DNA from: Henriciella marina
Lineage (GTDB): Bacteria > Pseudomonadota > Alphaproteobacteria > Caulobacterales > Hyphomonadaceae
Direction of reading: 5' to 3'
Length of the DNA stretch: 64,000 nucleotides
NCBI RefSeq assembly: GCF_027213945.1
Contig: NZ_JAPWGW010000002.1
Span: 434,001 to 498,000, forward strand
Shown here: piece after piece, positions 18,142-27,431 of the stretch
Position numbering within the stretch: the first letter of the stretch is position 1
Layout of the letters: each line of letters begins with the position of its first letter
Made by a program: the position numbers and the translations under genes
The notes under the pieces: generated by a model
The model's input: the letters and a program-made list of their open reading frames with translations, nothing else
Database searches by the model: none
What the model was told of the DNA's origin: nothing

Positions 18142-19370
18142 GACATCGCGATGATATGACGTTCCCGCCGGAAGAGTATGCTCGCCGGCTGGAAGACCTA
18201 CGCGACCGGATGAGAAGCCGCCGACTTGATGCGGTGGTGATTTCCGACCCTGAAAACATTATGTACCTCACTGACTATCAGACGACGGGGTACTCATTCT
18301 TCCAGGCACTGGTGGTGCCGCTGGACGACGACTGCTTCATGGTCACGCGGAACATGGAAGAGTCGAACGTCCATGCCCGCACATGGGTCGAGAAAACAAG
18401 GCCCTATGCCGATAATGGTGACGCCATCCAGCGCCTGATTGAGGCGCTTCGTGAGGCCGGACTCTATAATTCAACGGTCGGCTACGAGCGCAATTCATAC
18501 TTCCTGCCAGCCTACCAGCAGGACCGCTTCCACTCGGCCTATACGGGCGGCCGTCTGCTGGATTGTTTCGGCATCGTAGAGGAAGGCCGCGTCTGTAAGT
18601 CGAAGCACGAAATCGAGATCATGAAGAGGGCCGCCCGCGCGACCGAAGCGGGCATGAAGGCCGGCATCGAGATCGCGAAACCCGGCGTCACTGAGAATGA
18701 GATTGGCGCGGCGATCTCGGCGGCCATGTTCGAAGCTGGCGGCGAGCCACCCGCTGTCATGCCCTATGTTACCTCGGGACCTCGCTCCATGATCGGGCAT
18801 GCGACTTGGGAGGGCCGTACGGTTCAGGAAGGCGAGCATGTCTTCCTTGAGGTGGGCGGCTGCTACAGGCGCTATCACACCGCCATGATGCGCACGATCG
18901 TGATGCAGGATGAACTTTCGCCATCCATGCGCAGCGCAGAAGAGCAGATGCAAAAAGCGCTGCTTGAGCTGCGGGACCGGGTCCAGCCGGGCCTTACGGT
19001 TTCGGACGCAGACAAGATCGTACGCGATATCATCTCGGCCGGGTCGCATGGTGGGTCACTCATCACCCGCTCTGGCTATTCGATCGGCATCGCTTTCCCG
19101 CCGAGCTGGGATGAAGGCTATATCCTGTCGCTGATGCAGGGTGACCCGCAGATCCTGAAGGAAGGCATGACCTTCCACATCATTCCATGGGTCTGGGGTG
19201 TGGACGGCGACAAGACGGTCGGCATATCCGACACTTTCTATGTGACTGAAACCGGCTGCGAAAGCTTCTTTTCCCTGCCCGAAGAGTTCACGCTGAAACC
19301 CGGCACGGGAAAGCCTGCCGCGCCAGCCGCAAAGAAAGCCAATGGCGAGCAGGCTCAACCGGCGAGCTAG
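18138..19370 (+). CDS. doeA: Ectoine hydrolase, M24 pita-bread fold
   Basis: A 410-residue creatinase/prolidase-fold enzyme that opens the ectoine ring. The N-terminal domain contains VVISDPENIMYLTDYQTTGYS. The C-terminal domain has the ectoine-hydrolase-like segment SGYSIGIAFPPSWDEGY and HIIPWVWGVDGDKTVGISDT. At the position of the first metal aspartate of M24 peptidases it reads FLEVGGCYRRYHTAMMRT, so the metal ligands appear lost, as in the non-metal creatinase branch that includes DoeA. The ATG at 18138 overlaps the doeD stop; an in-frame ATG at 18156 would start at the family-typical MTFPPEEY. The C-terminal 25 residues are Ala/Lys-rich. Confidence 0.85.
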   Translation: MRHRDDMTFPPEEYARRLEDLRDRMRSRRLDAVVISDPENIMYLTDYQTTGYSFFQALVVPLDDDCFMVTRNMEESNVHARTWVEKTRPYADNGDAIQRLIEALREAGLYNSTVGYERNSYFLPAYQQDRFHSAYTGGRLLDCFGIVEEGRVCKSKHEIEIMKRAARATEAGMKAGIEIAKPGVTENEIGAAISAAMFEAGGEPPAVMPYVTSGPRSMIGHATWEGRTVQEGEHVFLEVGGCYRRYHTAMMRTIVMQDELSPSMRSAEEQMQKALLELRDRVQPGLTVSDADKIVRDIISAGSHGGSLITRSGYSIGIAFPPSWDEGYILSLMQGDPQILKEGMTFHIIPWVWGVDGDKTVGISDTFYVTETGCESFFSLPEEFTLKPGTGKPAAPAAKKANGEQAQPAS

Positions 19371-19403
19371 CGCCTGTTACACATCTGAGATCAGGAGATA
19401 TCC

Positions 19404-20777
19404 ATGCTGAAAGCCGTCAATCCGGCGACCGGCGAGACCGTTCGTGAAGTTGCGCTCGACAGCGAGGCAGACATCAACGCCAAGATCGAAGCGTCGCTGG
19501 CCGCCTTCCATGAGTGGAAGACCAAATCCTATGAGGAACGCGCAAAGCTGCTCAAAGCTGTCGCGGCCCATATGCGCGAACATGTCGAGACGCTAGCCCC
19601 CATCATGACCGAAGAAATGGGCAAGCCGATCAAGGAAGGTCGCGGCGAAGTCGAGAAGTCAGCCTGGTGCGCAGAGCATTATGCCGACCATGCCGAAGGC
19701 TATCTCTCTCGCCAGGTTCTGGAGTCCGATGCGAGCCTCTCCTATGTGCAGCACCTGCCGATTGGCCCCATTCTCGGAATCCTGCCCTGGAATGCGCCTT
19801 TCTGGCTCGCTTTCCGGTTTGCAGCCCCTGCCCTGATGGCGGGAAATTCCTGCCTGATGAAGCATGACCCGCATGTGCCGGGCTGTGCCGAAGCCATTGA
19901 GACCTGCTTCCGCGAGGCGGGCGCACCTGAGGGACTGTTTCAGGCGCTTTATCTGGAGACGCCGAACGTCGAAGCGGTGATCCGCGATGACAGAATTCGC
20001 GGCGTGTCCTTTACCGGCTCTTCGCGCGGCGGGTCTGCCGTTGCCGGGATTGCCGGGTCAGCGATCAAGCCTGCAGTGCTGGAGCTTGGCGGGTCTGATC
20101 CCTCCATCGTTCTGGCCGATGCCGACCTCGACAAGGCGACGGACGTGCTGACGCTGTCGCGCATCATCAATGCAGGCCAGTCCTGCATTGCGGCCAAGCG
20201 GATCATCGTTGAGGAGAGCGTCTACGACAAAGTCGAAGCGCTGATGAAGGAGAAGCTTGCGGCGCTGAAGCTGGGTGATCCGCGAGAGGGCGAGACGGAT
20301 GTAGGCCCGATTGCACGCCCGGACCTGAGAGATGAGCTGCACCGGCAGGTTCAGGAGACGATCAAACAGGGCGCGGACTGTGTGCTTGGCGGTGAGTTGC
20401 CGAGCGGCAATGGCTATTTCTATCCGGTGACGCTCCTGTCGAATGTCACGCCGGACATGTGCGCCTTCAATGAGGAGACGTTCGGGCCGGTTGGTGTGCT
20501 GGTAAAGGCGCGGGACGCAGACCATGCCGTAGAGCTGGCGAACGACACGCGCTACGGCCTTGCGGCGAGTATCTGGACAGAGACCAGCCGCGGGGAGGCG
20601 ATGGCGAGCTTGCTCGATACTGGTCAGGTCAGCGTCAACGGCATCGTGAAGACAGACCCTCGACTGCCAAGCGGCGGCACAAAGGCATCGGGTCTTGGGC
20701 GCGAACTGGGGCCGCACGGCATCCTTGAATTCGTGAATGCCCAACAGGTCTGGGTCGGACCTGCGAAACCTGCGTGA
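19404..20777 (+). CDS. doeC: Aldehyde dehydrogenase, probable aspartate-semialdehyde dehydrogenase of ectoine degradation
   Basis: A 457-residue NAD(P)-dependent aldehyde dehydrogenase. The catalytic Cys is in NAGQSCIAAKR, the general-base Glu in LELGGSDPS, and the cofactor loop in GVSFTGSSRGGSAV. It is closest in style to succinate-semialdehyde dehydrogenases. As the last gene of the ectoine cluster it is expected to oxidise the semialdehyde made by the transaminase to aspartate. A Shine-Dalgarno AGGAG precedes the ATG. A weak hairpin follows the stop. Confidence 0.85.
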   Translation: MLKAVNPATGETVREVALDSEADINAKIEASLAAFHEWKTKSYEERAKLLKAVAAHMREHVETLAPIMTEEMGKPIKEGRGEVEKSAWCAEHYADHAEGYLSRQVLESDASLSYVQHLPIGPILGILPWNAPFWLAFRFAAPALMAGNSCLMKHDPHVPGCAEAIETCFREAGAPEGLFQALYLETPNVEAVIRDDRIRGVSFTGSSRGGSAVAGIAGSAIKPAVLELGGSDPSIVLADADLDKATDVLTLSRIINAGQSCIAAKRIIVEESVYDKVEALMKEKLAALKLGDPREGETDVGPIARPDLRDELHRQVQETIKQGADCVLGGELPSGNGYFYPVTLLSNVTPDMCAFNEETFGPVGVLVKARDADHAVELANDTRYGLAASIWTETSRGEAMASLLDTGQVSVNGIVKTDPRLPSGGTKASGLGRELGPHGILEFVNAQQVWVGPAKPA

Positions 20778-20795
20778 CCCAAGGAATGCGCGAAA

Positions 20796-20830
20796 ATCCT
20801 GACACAACTTCATCAGGATATGGCAAATTT
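20796..20830 (+). terminator. Weak terminator-like hairpin after doeC
   Basis: Seven-bp stem 20796-20802 / 20813-20819 with a 10-nt loop, then a T-poor tail with TTTTC about 10 bases later. It sits between the ectoine operon and cpaC. Confidence 0.35.
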
Positions 20831-20940
20831 TCTTCAAGTTTGCCGGGCGCGTTTCAGCCGGACTTCAAGTCTCGCTCTTAGGCTTGCTTACTGAACGCCT
20901 GCGAAAATGCGGGCCCCAGTAAGTAGCAATGAGGGTCAGA

Positions 20941-22392
20941 ATGACGTCCTCCGTCCTGCAGGCAATTTCCGTCGCTCTCCTGTTCTGCGGGTTCTCCGCA
21001 TCAGCTGCGATTGCCGACCCCGCGCCTCGTCAGACCGGTAGTGCCGTCTACCATGCGGCTACATCGCCCGCAGGTCCGGCGCAGACCGATCTGACTGTCG
21101 TCGTGAACCGGTCGACCCCCATCGCCGTTGGCCGCCCGTTCGCACGCATTGCCATCTCCCAGCCAGAGATTGCTGACGCTGCGCCGACCTCAGACAACCG
21201 CCTTTATGTCCGTGGACGCACAATCGGCTCGACCAATATCCTGGTCTATGATGATGATGGCGACCTGATCGAAATTATCGATGTGCGCGTCGAACATGAT
21301 CTGGGCGCCATCCAGAGCGACATTGCAGCCCTTTTCCCTGACATCAGCCTCGACCTTCGCACCGTGGCCCAGCGCCTTCATGTGCGCGGCAATGTGCCGG
21401 ATGATGAAACGGCAGCCGAGATCATGCAGATCGCGGCAAGCTATGCGCCCGATGCGGTGATCGATGCGCTCGACGTGAACAGTCCGCAGCAGGTGATGCT
21501 GGAAGTGCGTTTCGTCGAAGCGTCGCGTGAAGACGTGAAAGAGCTTGGCATTGGCGGTGAAGTCAGCCGTGCGGGTGATTTCCTGTTCGCGACCGGCTCG
21601 GAGCTTCTCTCCGGCGGCGCGCCAAAATCCATTCTCAGCCTGCTTGGCGCGTCTGGTGGGGTGAATATCGACTTCTTCCTTGAAGCGCTGGAAGAACGCG
21701 GCGTCATTCGCACGCTGGCCGAACCGAACCTCGTCGCCCGCTCTGGTGAGACGGCGAGTTTCCTCGCGGGCGGGGAGTTTCCCGTGCCGGTCGCCGCCGA
21801 TGAAGACACGATCAGCATTGAGTTCCGTGAGTTCGGCGTGAGCCTCGAATTCACGCCGCGCATCCTGTCGAACAACAAGATGAGCCTCGAAGTCAGCCCG
21901 GAAGTGAGCCAGCTCGATCCGCGCAACTCTGTTCGTCTTGCGAGCGTCGAGATCCCGGCGCTGAGCGTTCGCCGCGCCAACACGATCATTGAGCTTGCTG
22001 ATGGCGAAAGCTTTGCGATTGCTGGCCTGATCCAGAACACGGTGGACACGACCTCGGTTCAGACGCCGTGGCTGGGCGATGTGCCTGTGCTTGGCGCACT
22101 CTTTCGCTCGAACCGTTTCCGCGAGAATGAGACAGAGCTCATCATCATCATCACGCCGCGCCTTGTCCTGCCGACGCCAGCGGGTACGCGAATTCCGGAT
22201 CCACTCACGAATAATCCAATGCCATCGGAAGCAGAGCGCCTGCTGCTGGGAAACCTTAGCCACGACAATGGTCCAAGCCGCGCGTCTGTTGGCACTGGCA
22301 CACTTCTGACGCCTTCCGCTGCAGCAGCGCAGCCTGTGGCTCAGGCCTCACGCCCTGATCTTGGCTATGTGCCGGGAATGGGAGGCGAGTAG
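20941..22392 (+). CDS. cpaC: Tad/Cpa pilus secretin
   Basis: A 483-residue outer membrane secretin for type IVc (Flp/Tad) pili. It has a signal peptide (TSSVLQAISVALLFCGFSAS..), an N-terminal pilus-assembly domain (GRPFARIAISQPEIADAAPTS) and a BON-like repeat (LRTVAQRLHVRGNVPDDE). The secretin core follows with VMLEVRFVEASREDVKELGI, RTLAEPNLVARSGE and LIIIITPRLV. The ATG at 20941 has AGGG upstream at a workable distance; the ATG at 20929 is also in frame but lacks a ribosome site. It heads cpaC-cpaE-cpaF-tadB-tadC. In most organisms cpaB directly precedes cpaC; here it is about 5 kb away and inverted. Confidence 0.93.
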   Translation: MTSSVLQAISVALLFCGFSASAAIADPAPRQTGSAVYHAATSPAGPAQTDLTVVVNRSTPIAVGRPFARIAISQPEIADAAPTSDNRLYVRGRTIGSTNILVYDDDGDLIEIIDVRVEHDLGAIQSDIAALFPDISLDLRTVAQRLHVRGNVPDDETAAEIMQIAASYAPDAVIDALDVNSPQQVMLEVRFVEASREDVKELGIGGEVSRAGDFLFATGSELLSGGAPKSILSLLGASGGVNIDFFLEALEERGVIRTLAEPNLVARSGETASFLAGGEFPVPVAADEDTISIEFREFGVSLEFTPRILSNNKMSLEVSPEVSQLDPRNSVRLASVEIPALSVRRANTIIELADGESFAIAGLIQNTVDTTSVQTPWLGDVPVLGALFRSNRFRENETELIIIITPRLVLPTPAGTRIPDPLTNNPMPSEAERLLLGNLSHDNGPSRASVGTGTLLTPSAAAAQPVAQASRPDLGYVPGMGGE

Positions 22393-22394
22393 GC

Positions 22395-23579
22395 ATGAGC
22401 GCCACACCGCTTCAGGTGACGGGGCCAGTGCGCCTTCACGTCTTCGCGCCCGGTGGGCACGAGGCATTGGTGGCCGCAACCACAAACCTGCCGACAGTCA
22501 CCGTGACCAGCCATGCGAGCCCCGACGCTGCGCTTGAAGCGGCCCAGGCTGAACGCGGCGGCGTGCTTGTGCTGGAGAATGCCGGTAAGTTTGACCTTGT
22601 CGAACTGCTGATCCGCGTCTCGGAGACCGCGCCGAGCCTGCCTGGCATTGTAATCGGTGAGAATATTCCGATCCTCGCGGTAAAGCGGCTGATGTCGCTG
22701 CAGCGCTGGGACATGCTGCCGCCGCCGATTTCACCAGTGTCGCTGATCGAGGCGCTGGAGCTTATCTGCAAGCAGGACGGTTCGGGGGCGGATAGCTCAG
22801 GCAAATGCTGGACGGTGACGCCGTCGGTTGGCGGTGCTGGTGCGACACTGGTGGCAGTCGAAATCGCCTACCAGCTCAGCCAGCGCGAGACGCGCAGCAA
22901 GGTCTGCCTCATCGATCTCGACTTCTTCGATGGGGCGTGTGCGTCCTATTTGAACTGCCCGGCAAACCTCAATCAGAGCGCGCTGACCCAGTCGGCGGAC
23001 CGGATCGACGAGGCGTTGCTTCAGGCCTTCATCACACACCACAAGAACGGTATCGATCTCCTGGCAGCGCCGCGCTCACACCGGCTGTGGAATGCGATCA
23101 AGCCGGAATCGATCCTAAAGATGCTGGAGGTTGCCTGCAGCCTCTATGATCATGTGATCGTCGACCTGCCGCGTTGGCCTTCGCCGTGGATGGCATCTGT
23201 CGTGACAGGTGCTGACGAAAACATCGTGATGAGCGAGCTTACCGTACCGGCACTCCACGCCGCACGCAACCGCGCCGAGGACCTCGAAGACGCGTCCGAA
23301 GGCATCGTTCAACCTCGCATCGTGCTGAACCGGATGTCTAAGAAGCTGTTTGGCGGCACCGTGACCGTGTCGCAGGCCGAGGAAGCCATCGGCCGCCCCG
23401 TCTTCGCAACTATCTCGTCGGAATGGGAAGCCGCGCTTGCCGCCGTGAATTTCGGTCAGGCCGTCAGCGAAGCGAAGCCGGGCAATCGCCTCGCCAAGGA
23501 TATCAGCCGCCTGATCGACCTTCTCGAAGAAGGCAATGCCCCAATGGTCCAGTCACCCCCGAGCAGAAAGAAAGCCTAG
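22395..23579 (+). CDS. cpaE: CpaE/TadZ-type pilus localisation ATPase
   Basis: A 394-residue MinD/ParA-like protein with an N-terminal receiver-like domain (about 1-125) and a C-terminal P-loop ATPase domain. The deviant Walker A reads SVGGAGATLVA, lacking the signature and P-loop lysines, as is usual for CpaE proteins. The Walker A' region is CLIDLDFFDG. It places the pilus machine at a cell pole in Caulobacter. It starts 2 bases after cpaC and its stop codon abuts the cpaF start (TAGATG). Confidence 0.9.
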   Translation: MSATPLQVTGPVRLHVFAPGGHEALVAATTNLPTVTVTSHASPDAALEAAQAERGGVLVLENAGKFDLVELLIRVSETAPSLPGIVIGENIPILAVKRLMSLQRWDMLPPPISPVSLIEALELICKQDGSGADSSGKCWTVTPSVGGAGATLVAVEIAYQLSQRETRSKVCLIDLDFFDGACASYLNCPANLNQSALTQSADRIDEALLQAFITHHKNGIDLLAAPRSHRLWNAIKPESILKMLEVACSLYDHVIVDLPRWPSPWMASVVTGADENIVMSELTVPALHAARNRAEDLEDASEGIVQPRIVLNRMSKKLFGGTVTVSQAEEAIGRPVFATISSEWEAALAAVNFGQAVSEAKPGNRLAKDISRLIDLLEEGNAPMVQSPPSRKKA

Positions 23580-25043
23580 ATGGCCCGCTTCTCCCTTCTC
23601 TCTCGCAATAGCTCCGCCGCCGAAAAGCTTGAGCCTGAAACCGCAGCGCCAGACGCGAGCGCGGATGAAGCGACGAAGAATGAAGGTCCGCTCTTTGCAG
23701 CTGACGATGCTGACGAGGCCGATGATGAGCCCGAAGAGAGCTCAGGCTCTGCCTCATTCGACCTGCTCGAAGCCAAGCTGCGCGTCCACAACAAGCTGAT
23801 TGATGAGTTGGACCTCTCGGTTCTCGACAAGCTCGACGAAGTGGAAATGAAGAAGCAGGTCGGCCGGCTGGTTTCCGAGATTGTGCGCGATGAGCGCATC
23901 CCGATGAACCAGGCCGAAGTGCTGGATTTTGCAGATTCAGTCTATCACGAGATGACGGGTCTCGGCCCGCTGGAGCCGCTTCTCGCAGACCCGACGATTT
24001 CGGATATCCTTATCAATGGCGCGAAGCAGGTCTATGTGGAGCGCCGCGGTGAGCTTGAACTCTCAGAGGCCAAGTTCCGCGACAATGCCCACCTTCGCCG
24101 GATCGTCTCGCGCATTGTGTCCGCCGTCGGCCGCCGTGTCGATGAGAGCCAGCCGCTCGTCGATGCGCGTCTTCTCGATGGCTCGCGCGTCAACGCGGCT
24201 GTGGAGCCTGTCGCGATTGACGGTCCGCTTGTTTCCATAAGGAAGTTCTCAAAGAAGCCGCTGACGCTTGAAAAGCTGATCGGCTTTGGCGCGATGCCGA
24301 ACGAGGTCGCCGAGTTTCTGTTCAATGCCGTGAAATGCCGTGTCACCTGCATCATTTCCGGCGGTACGGGTTCCGGCAAGACGACGTTGCTGAATGCGCT
24401 CTCCAAGGCGATCAGCCACAAGGAACGCCTGATCACCATTGAGGACGCAGCGGAACTTCAGCTGCAGCAGCCACACGTCGCCCGCATGGAAACGCGCCCG
24501 CCAAACCTGGAGGGCAAGGGTGAGATCCGCCAGCGCGAACTGGTGAAGAACGCCCTTCGTATGCGTCCTGACCGGGTGATCCTTGGCGAGGTGCGTTCCG
24601 AAGAGGCTTTCGACATGCTGCAGGCCATGAACACGGGCCATGAAGGCTCCATGGCGACGATCCACGCCAATAATCCGCGCGAGGCGATCAGCCGTCTCGA
24701 GCAGATGGTGGCGATGGGCGGGCTGCGCATCTCGTCCGAAGCTGTCCGTGGGCAGATCTCTTCAGCTATCGGTATCATCATCCAGGCCCAGCGCCTGTCT
24801 GACGGTTCGCGCCGCATTACCCATGTGACCGAAGTGACGGGCATGGAAGGCGACATCATCCAGATGCAGGACATCTTTCTCTTCAACCGCCTTCGCACCG
24901 GCGAGGATGGCACAGTGATCGGCGAGTTCCGCGCCACGGGCCTTCGCCCCAAATGCCTCGATGAGATGCAACGGCGCGGCGTGCACCTGCCGATGGAGTA
25001 TTTCGACCCGTCCAAGCCGCTTCTCGAAGTGCCGGGGAAATAG
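23580..25043 (+). CDS. cpaF: Tad pilus assembly ATPase
   Basis: A 487-residue secretion ATPase that powers pilus extension and retraction. After an acidic low-complexity N terminus (about 15-60), the N-terminal helical domain and core follow. Walker A is [10 protein letters not shown] (residues 261-270), the Asp box is [11 protein letters not shown], Walker B is [16 protein letters not shown] and the His box is [12 protein letters not shown]. Length and motif order fit CpaF/TadA. It abuts cpaE upstream and tadB downstream without intergenic bases, so translation is probably coupled. Confidence 0.96.
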   Translation: MARFSLLSRNSSAAEKLEPETAAPDASADEATKNEGPLFAADDADEADDEPEESSGSASFDLLEAKLRVHNKLIDELDLSVLDKLDEVEMKKQVGRLVSEIVRDERIPMNQAEVLDFADSVYHEMTGLGPLEPLLADPTISDILINGAKQVYVERRGELELSEAKFRDNAHLRRIVSRIVSAVGRRVDESQPLVDARLLDGSRVNAAVEPVAIDGPLVSIRKFSKKPLTLEKLIGFGAMPNEVAEFLFNAVKCRVTCIISGGTGSGKTTLLNALSKAISHKERLITIEDAAELQLQQPHVARMETRPPNLEGKGEIRQRELVKNALRMRPDRVILGEVRSEEAFDMLQAMNTGHEGSMATIHANNPREAISRLEQMVAMGGLRISSEAVRGQISSAIGIIIQAQRLSDGSRRITHVTEVTGMEGDIIQMQDIFLFNRLRTGEDGTVIGEFRATGLRPKCLDEMQRRGVHLPMEYFDPSKPLLEVPGK

Positions 25044-25997
25044 ATGGAGACTTCGGTCGTCATCTATGTGCTGGCCTTCGCTTCAGCCTTTCTCGCCGCC
25101 CAGTCGGTCCTTGGTTTTGGACAGGGCGCGGTTGAGAAGACGCGGCTGAACCGGCGCCTGCGCGTGCAGGAAAAGCAGGCCAGCGTCGCTGACCTCATCA
25201 TTGAGCTTCGCCGCCAGCGCGGGCAGGACAAGGAGGGCAATGGGCGTCTGGCGGTTCGCTGGTTCAACGATCTCGTGACTCGCTCTGGACTTGCTTATGA
25301 TCCTGTCACTTGGTCGATGATCGCGCTCGCTGTCGGCGTCGTCGCAGCAGCTGCTACCTACTATTTCACAGCTAATCTGATGCTGACGCCTGCGGCAGGT
25401 GTTCTGTCGTCGACGGTCCTGCCGATCTTTTTCCTCAAGATGAAAGCCGCCGCGCGTGATCGCGAGCTCGGCGAGCAATTGCCTGATGCGCTCGAAATCA
25501 TCGTCCGCAGCCTCGAAGCGGGCCACCCGGTACCGACCGCGGTTTCGCTGGTCGGGCGCGAAATGCCGGACCCGATCGGGTCCGAATTCGGCATGGCAGC
25601 TGACGAAATTGCCTATGGCTCAAGCCTCGAAGAGGCGGTGAAGAAGCTCGCTGAGCGTACACAACAGCCCGACGTCGAACTCTTCGCCGCCACGGTACGC
25701 CTGCAGGCGCGGACCGGGGGCAATCTCGCCAGCCTGCTCAAGGTCAACGCATCGACGGTCCGCGCCCGTCAGAAAATGCGCCTGAAGATCAAGGCTGCCT
25801 CATCGGAAGGGCGCGCCTCCGCGCTAATCCTGACGTCGGCTCCCTTCATCGTGATGGGTGCGATGCACATGCTGACCCCGCACTTCTATGGCAGCGTCAT
25901 CAATGAAAAGCTTGTCCAGTATGGTCTCGGCGGCTGCCTTGTCTGGATGGCGATCGGCAACCTCGTCATGCGCAAGATGATCAGTTTCAAGGTCTGA
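25044..25997 (+). CDS. tadB: Tad pilus inner membrane platform protein TadB
   Basis: A 317-residue GspF-domain protein. An N-terminal TM segment is followed by a basic cytoplasmic region, two close TM segments ([20 protein letters not shown] and onward), then the GspF helical domain ([40 protein letters not shown]). Two C-terminal TM segments finish it. It forms the inner membrane platform with TadC. The start codon directly follows the cpaF stop. Confidence 0.93.
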   Translation: METSVVIYVLAFASAFLAAQSVLGFGQGAVEKTRLNRRLRVQEKQASVADLIIELRRQRGQDKEGNGRLAVRWFNDLVTRSGLAYDPVTWSMIALAVGVVAAAATYYFTANLMLTPAAGVLSSTVLPIFFLKMKAAARDRELGEQLPDALEIIVRSLEAGHPVPTAVSLVGREMPDPIGSEFGMAADEIAYGSSLEEAVKKLAERTQQPDVELFAATVRLQARTGGNLASLLKVNASTVRARQKMRLKIKAASSEGRASALILTSAPFIVMGAMHMLTPHFYGSVINEKLVQYGLGGCLVWMAIGNLVMRKMISFKV

Positions 25998-26004
25998 GGG
26001 AGCG

Positions 26005-26958
26005 ATGCCGATCAACTTTCTTCAGACCTCCAATTTCGCGCTTGTTTCCATCCTCGCGATTGTCACCCTGTCGGCACTGGCCGTGCTGGCTATCAAGCTG
26101 TTTGACGCGCTAAAGATCCGCAAGAAGATGGCTCAGAGGCTGGAGAGCGACGCTGCCCGCCGGGTTCGTGCGCAGACCCAGACCGCCAGCCAGAAGCGCG
26201 ACCAGCTGATCGAGAAGATCGGCCGCCGCTTTTCCGATCCGAACTCCGAAGCGCTGAGCAAGCTGCGCGCGCGCCTGTTCAAGGCCGGGTATTACTCCAA
26301 GGCTGCGCCCTACCTTTTCATCGGTATCCGGTTCATTGCGCTTATCGTGCCACAATTGCTGCTGCTCGCGACCTGGCCGCTTTATGGCGACATGCTGCCA
26401 GGCAATGGGTTAATGCTTGCCTCAGGCGGCCTTGCAGTCATCAGCTTCGTCGCGCCATCCTTCATGCTCGATAAAAAGCTCTCGCGCCTGCAGGACCAGT
26501 ACCGCGAAGGCTTTCCGGACATGATGGACCTGATGGTTGCCTGCGTTGAGGCTGGCCTCAGCCTCGACGGCGCGGTCCAGCGTGTCTCCGAAGAATTGGC
26601 GCAACGCTATCCGAACCTCGCTGACCATTTGAAGATCATGAACCTCGAGACGCGCGCAGGCCGGGCCCGTACCGAGGCCTGGAAGAATTTCGCAGACCGC
26701 CTCGGCCTCGATGAAGCGCGGGCGCTCGCGACCATGCTGCGCCAGTCCGAAGAGCTCGGCACAAGTGTGGGTGAGACGCTGCGCGTCTTTGCGACCGACA
26801 TGCGCGAGAAGCGGATGCTCTATGCGGAGGAAAAGGCGCTGGCGCTTCCGGCCAAGCTGGTCGTGCCGCTGATCCTGTTCGTGTTTCCATCGCTGCTGAC
26901 GGTGCTCATGCTGCCTGCCGTGGTTCGCATGATGGAAGTGATGGCGGCAACGGCGTAG
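26005..26958 (+). CDS. tadC: Tad pilus inner membrane platform protein TadC
   Basis: A 317-residue partner of TadB with the same GspF fold. It shows an N-terminal TM segment, a basic linker, a TM pair near residues 105-150, the GspF domain (EGFPDMMDLMVACVEAGLSL, RQSEELGTSVGETLRVFATD) and a C-terminal TM segment (LPAKLVVPLILFVFPSLLTV). It is 7 bases after tadB, with a Shine-Dalgarno GAGGGAG. It is the last plus-strand gene of this pilus block; the prepilin, prepilin peptidase and minor pilin genes are not in the window. Confidence 0.93.
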   Translation: MPINFLQTSNFALVSILAIVTLSALAVLAIKLFDALKIRKKMAQRLESDAARRVRAQTQTASQKRDQLIEKIGRRFSDPNSEALSKLRARLFKAGYYSKAAPYLFIGIRFIALIVPQLLLLATWPLYGDMLPGNGLMLASGGLAVISFVAPSFMLDKKLSRLQDQYREGFPDMMDLMVACVEAGLSLDGAVQRVSEELAQRYPNLADHLKIMNLETRAGRARTEAWKNFADRLGLDEARALATMLRQSEELGTSVGETLRVFATDMREKRMLYAEEKALALPAKLVVPLILFVFPSLLTVLMLPAVVRMMEVMAATA

Positions 26959-26981
26959 CTCGCTTCACCTTAGCCGGGCGT

Positions 26982-27341
26982 TCAGCCCCGGCGGCGCACG
27001 ACCATGATTTCGGTATACTGAACATAGGTGAACTGCCCTGCCTCAGACTCAAAGGTCGTGACCTGAGCCGCAGCCGCAATTGGCGAGTGCTCTGCCTCCA
27101 GCGTTTCTGAAAGATGTACAGGCAGGGGCGTGGATGGGTGTGTCAGTACAGGCTCATCTACAGACATGGCCGGCATACGAGCTGGCGTAGTCGGCTTGGT
27201 CTCAGTCGCTGTACTCAATGTCTTAGTCACGCCACTGGAGGCTGGCTGGGGTACACGCCTCTCCGCCGCCCACGCTGCGTTGACGACGGCGACCAGAAGG
27301 ACGCCGCCAAGGCAGAAAAGGATGATGAGTGTGACGCTCAT
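26982..27341 (-). CDS. Hypothetical single-pass membrane protein
   Basis: A 119-residue protein with one N-terminal TM segment (VTLIILFCLGGVLLVAVVNAAW). A Pro/Thr/Ser-rich linker follows (about 30-90), then a short C-terminal block FTYVQYTEIMVVRRRG. I do not recognise a family. It lies downstream of cpaB on the same strand and converges with tadC 23 bases away, so it could be an accessory pilus or envelope protein, but that is a guess from position. Codon use looks normal and the frame is intact. Confidence 0.6.
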   Translation of the reverse strand: MSVTLIILFCLGGVLLVAVVNAAWAAERRVPQPASSGVTKTLSTATETKPTTPARMPAMSVDEPVLTHPSTPLPVHLSETLEAEHSPIAAAAQVTTFESEAGQFTYVQYTEIMVVRRRG

Positions 27342-27431
27342 GCATGCATCCAGTTTGTCGCGCCTAATATGAAACGCGAAAGCTAGATCTAGCGCAAGAT
27401 AGGCTGTTGGGCGCGGAAACTTGCCGCCAAA

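Noticed and set aside
21190-22263. Minus-strand open frame of 357 codons
   Set aside because: It is antisense to the secretin gene and shows no domain or signal peptide.
26973-26992. Terminator between tadC and the small minus-strand gene
   Set aside because: A 6-bp GC stem with no T run on either strand and overlapping the stop codon; too weak to call.
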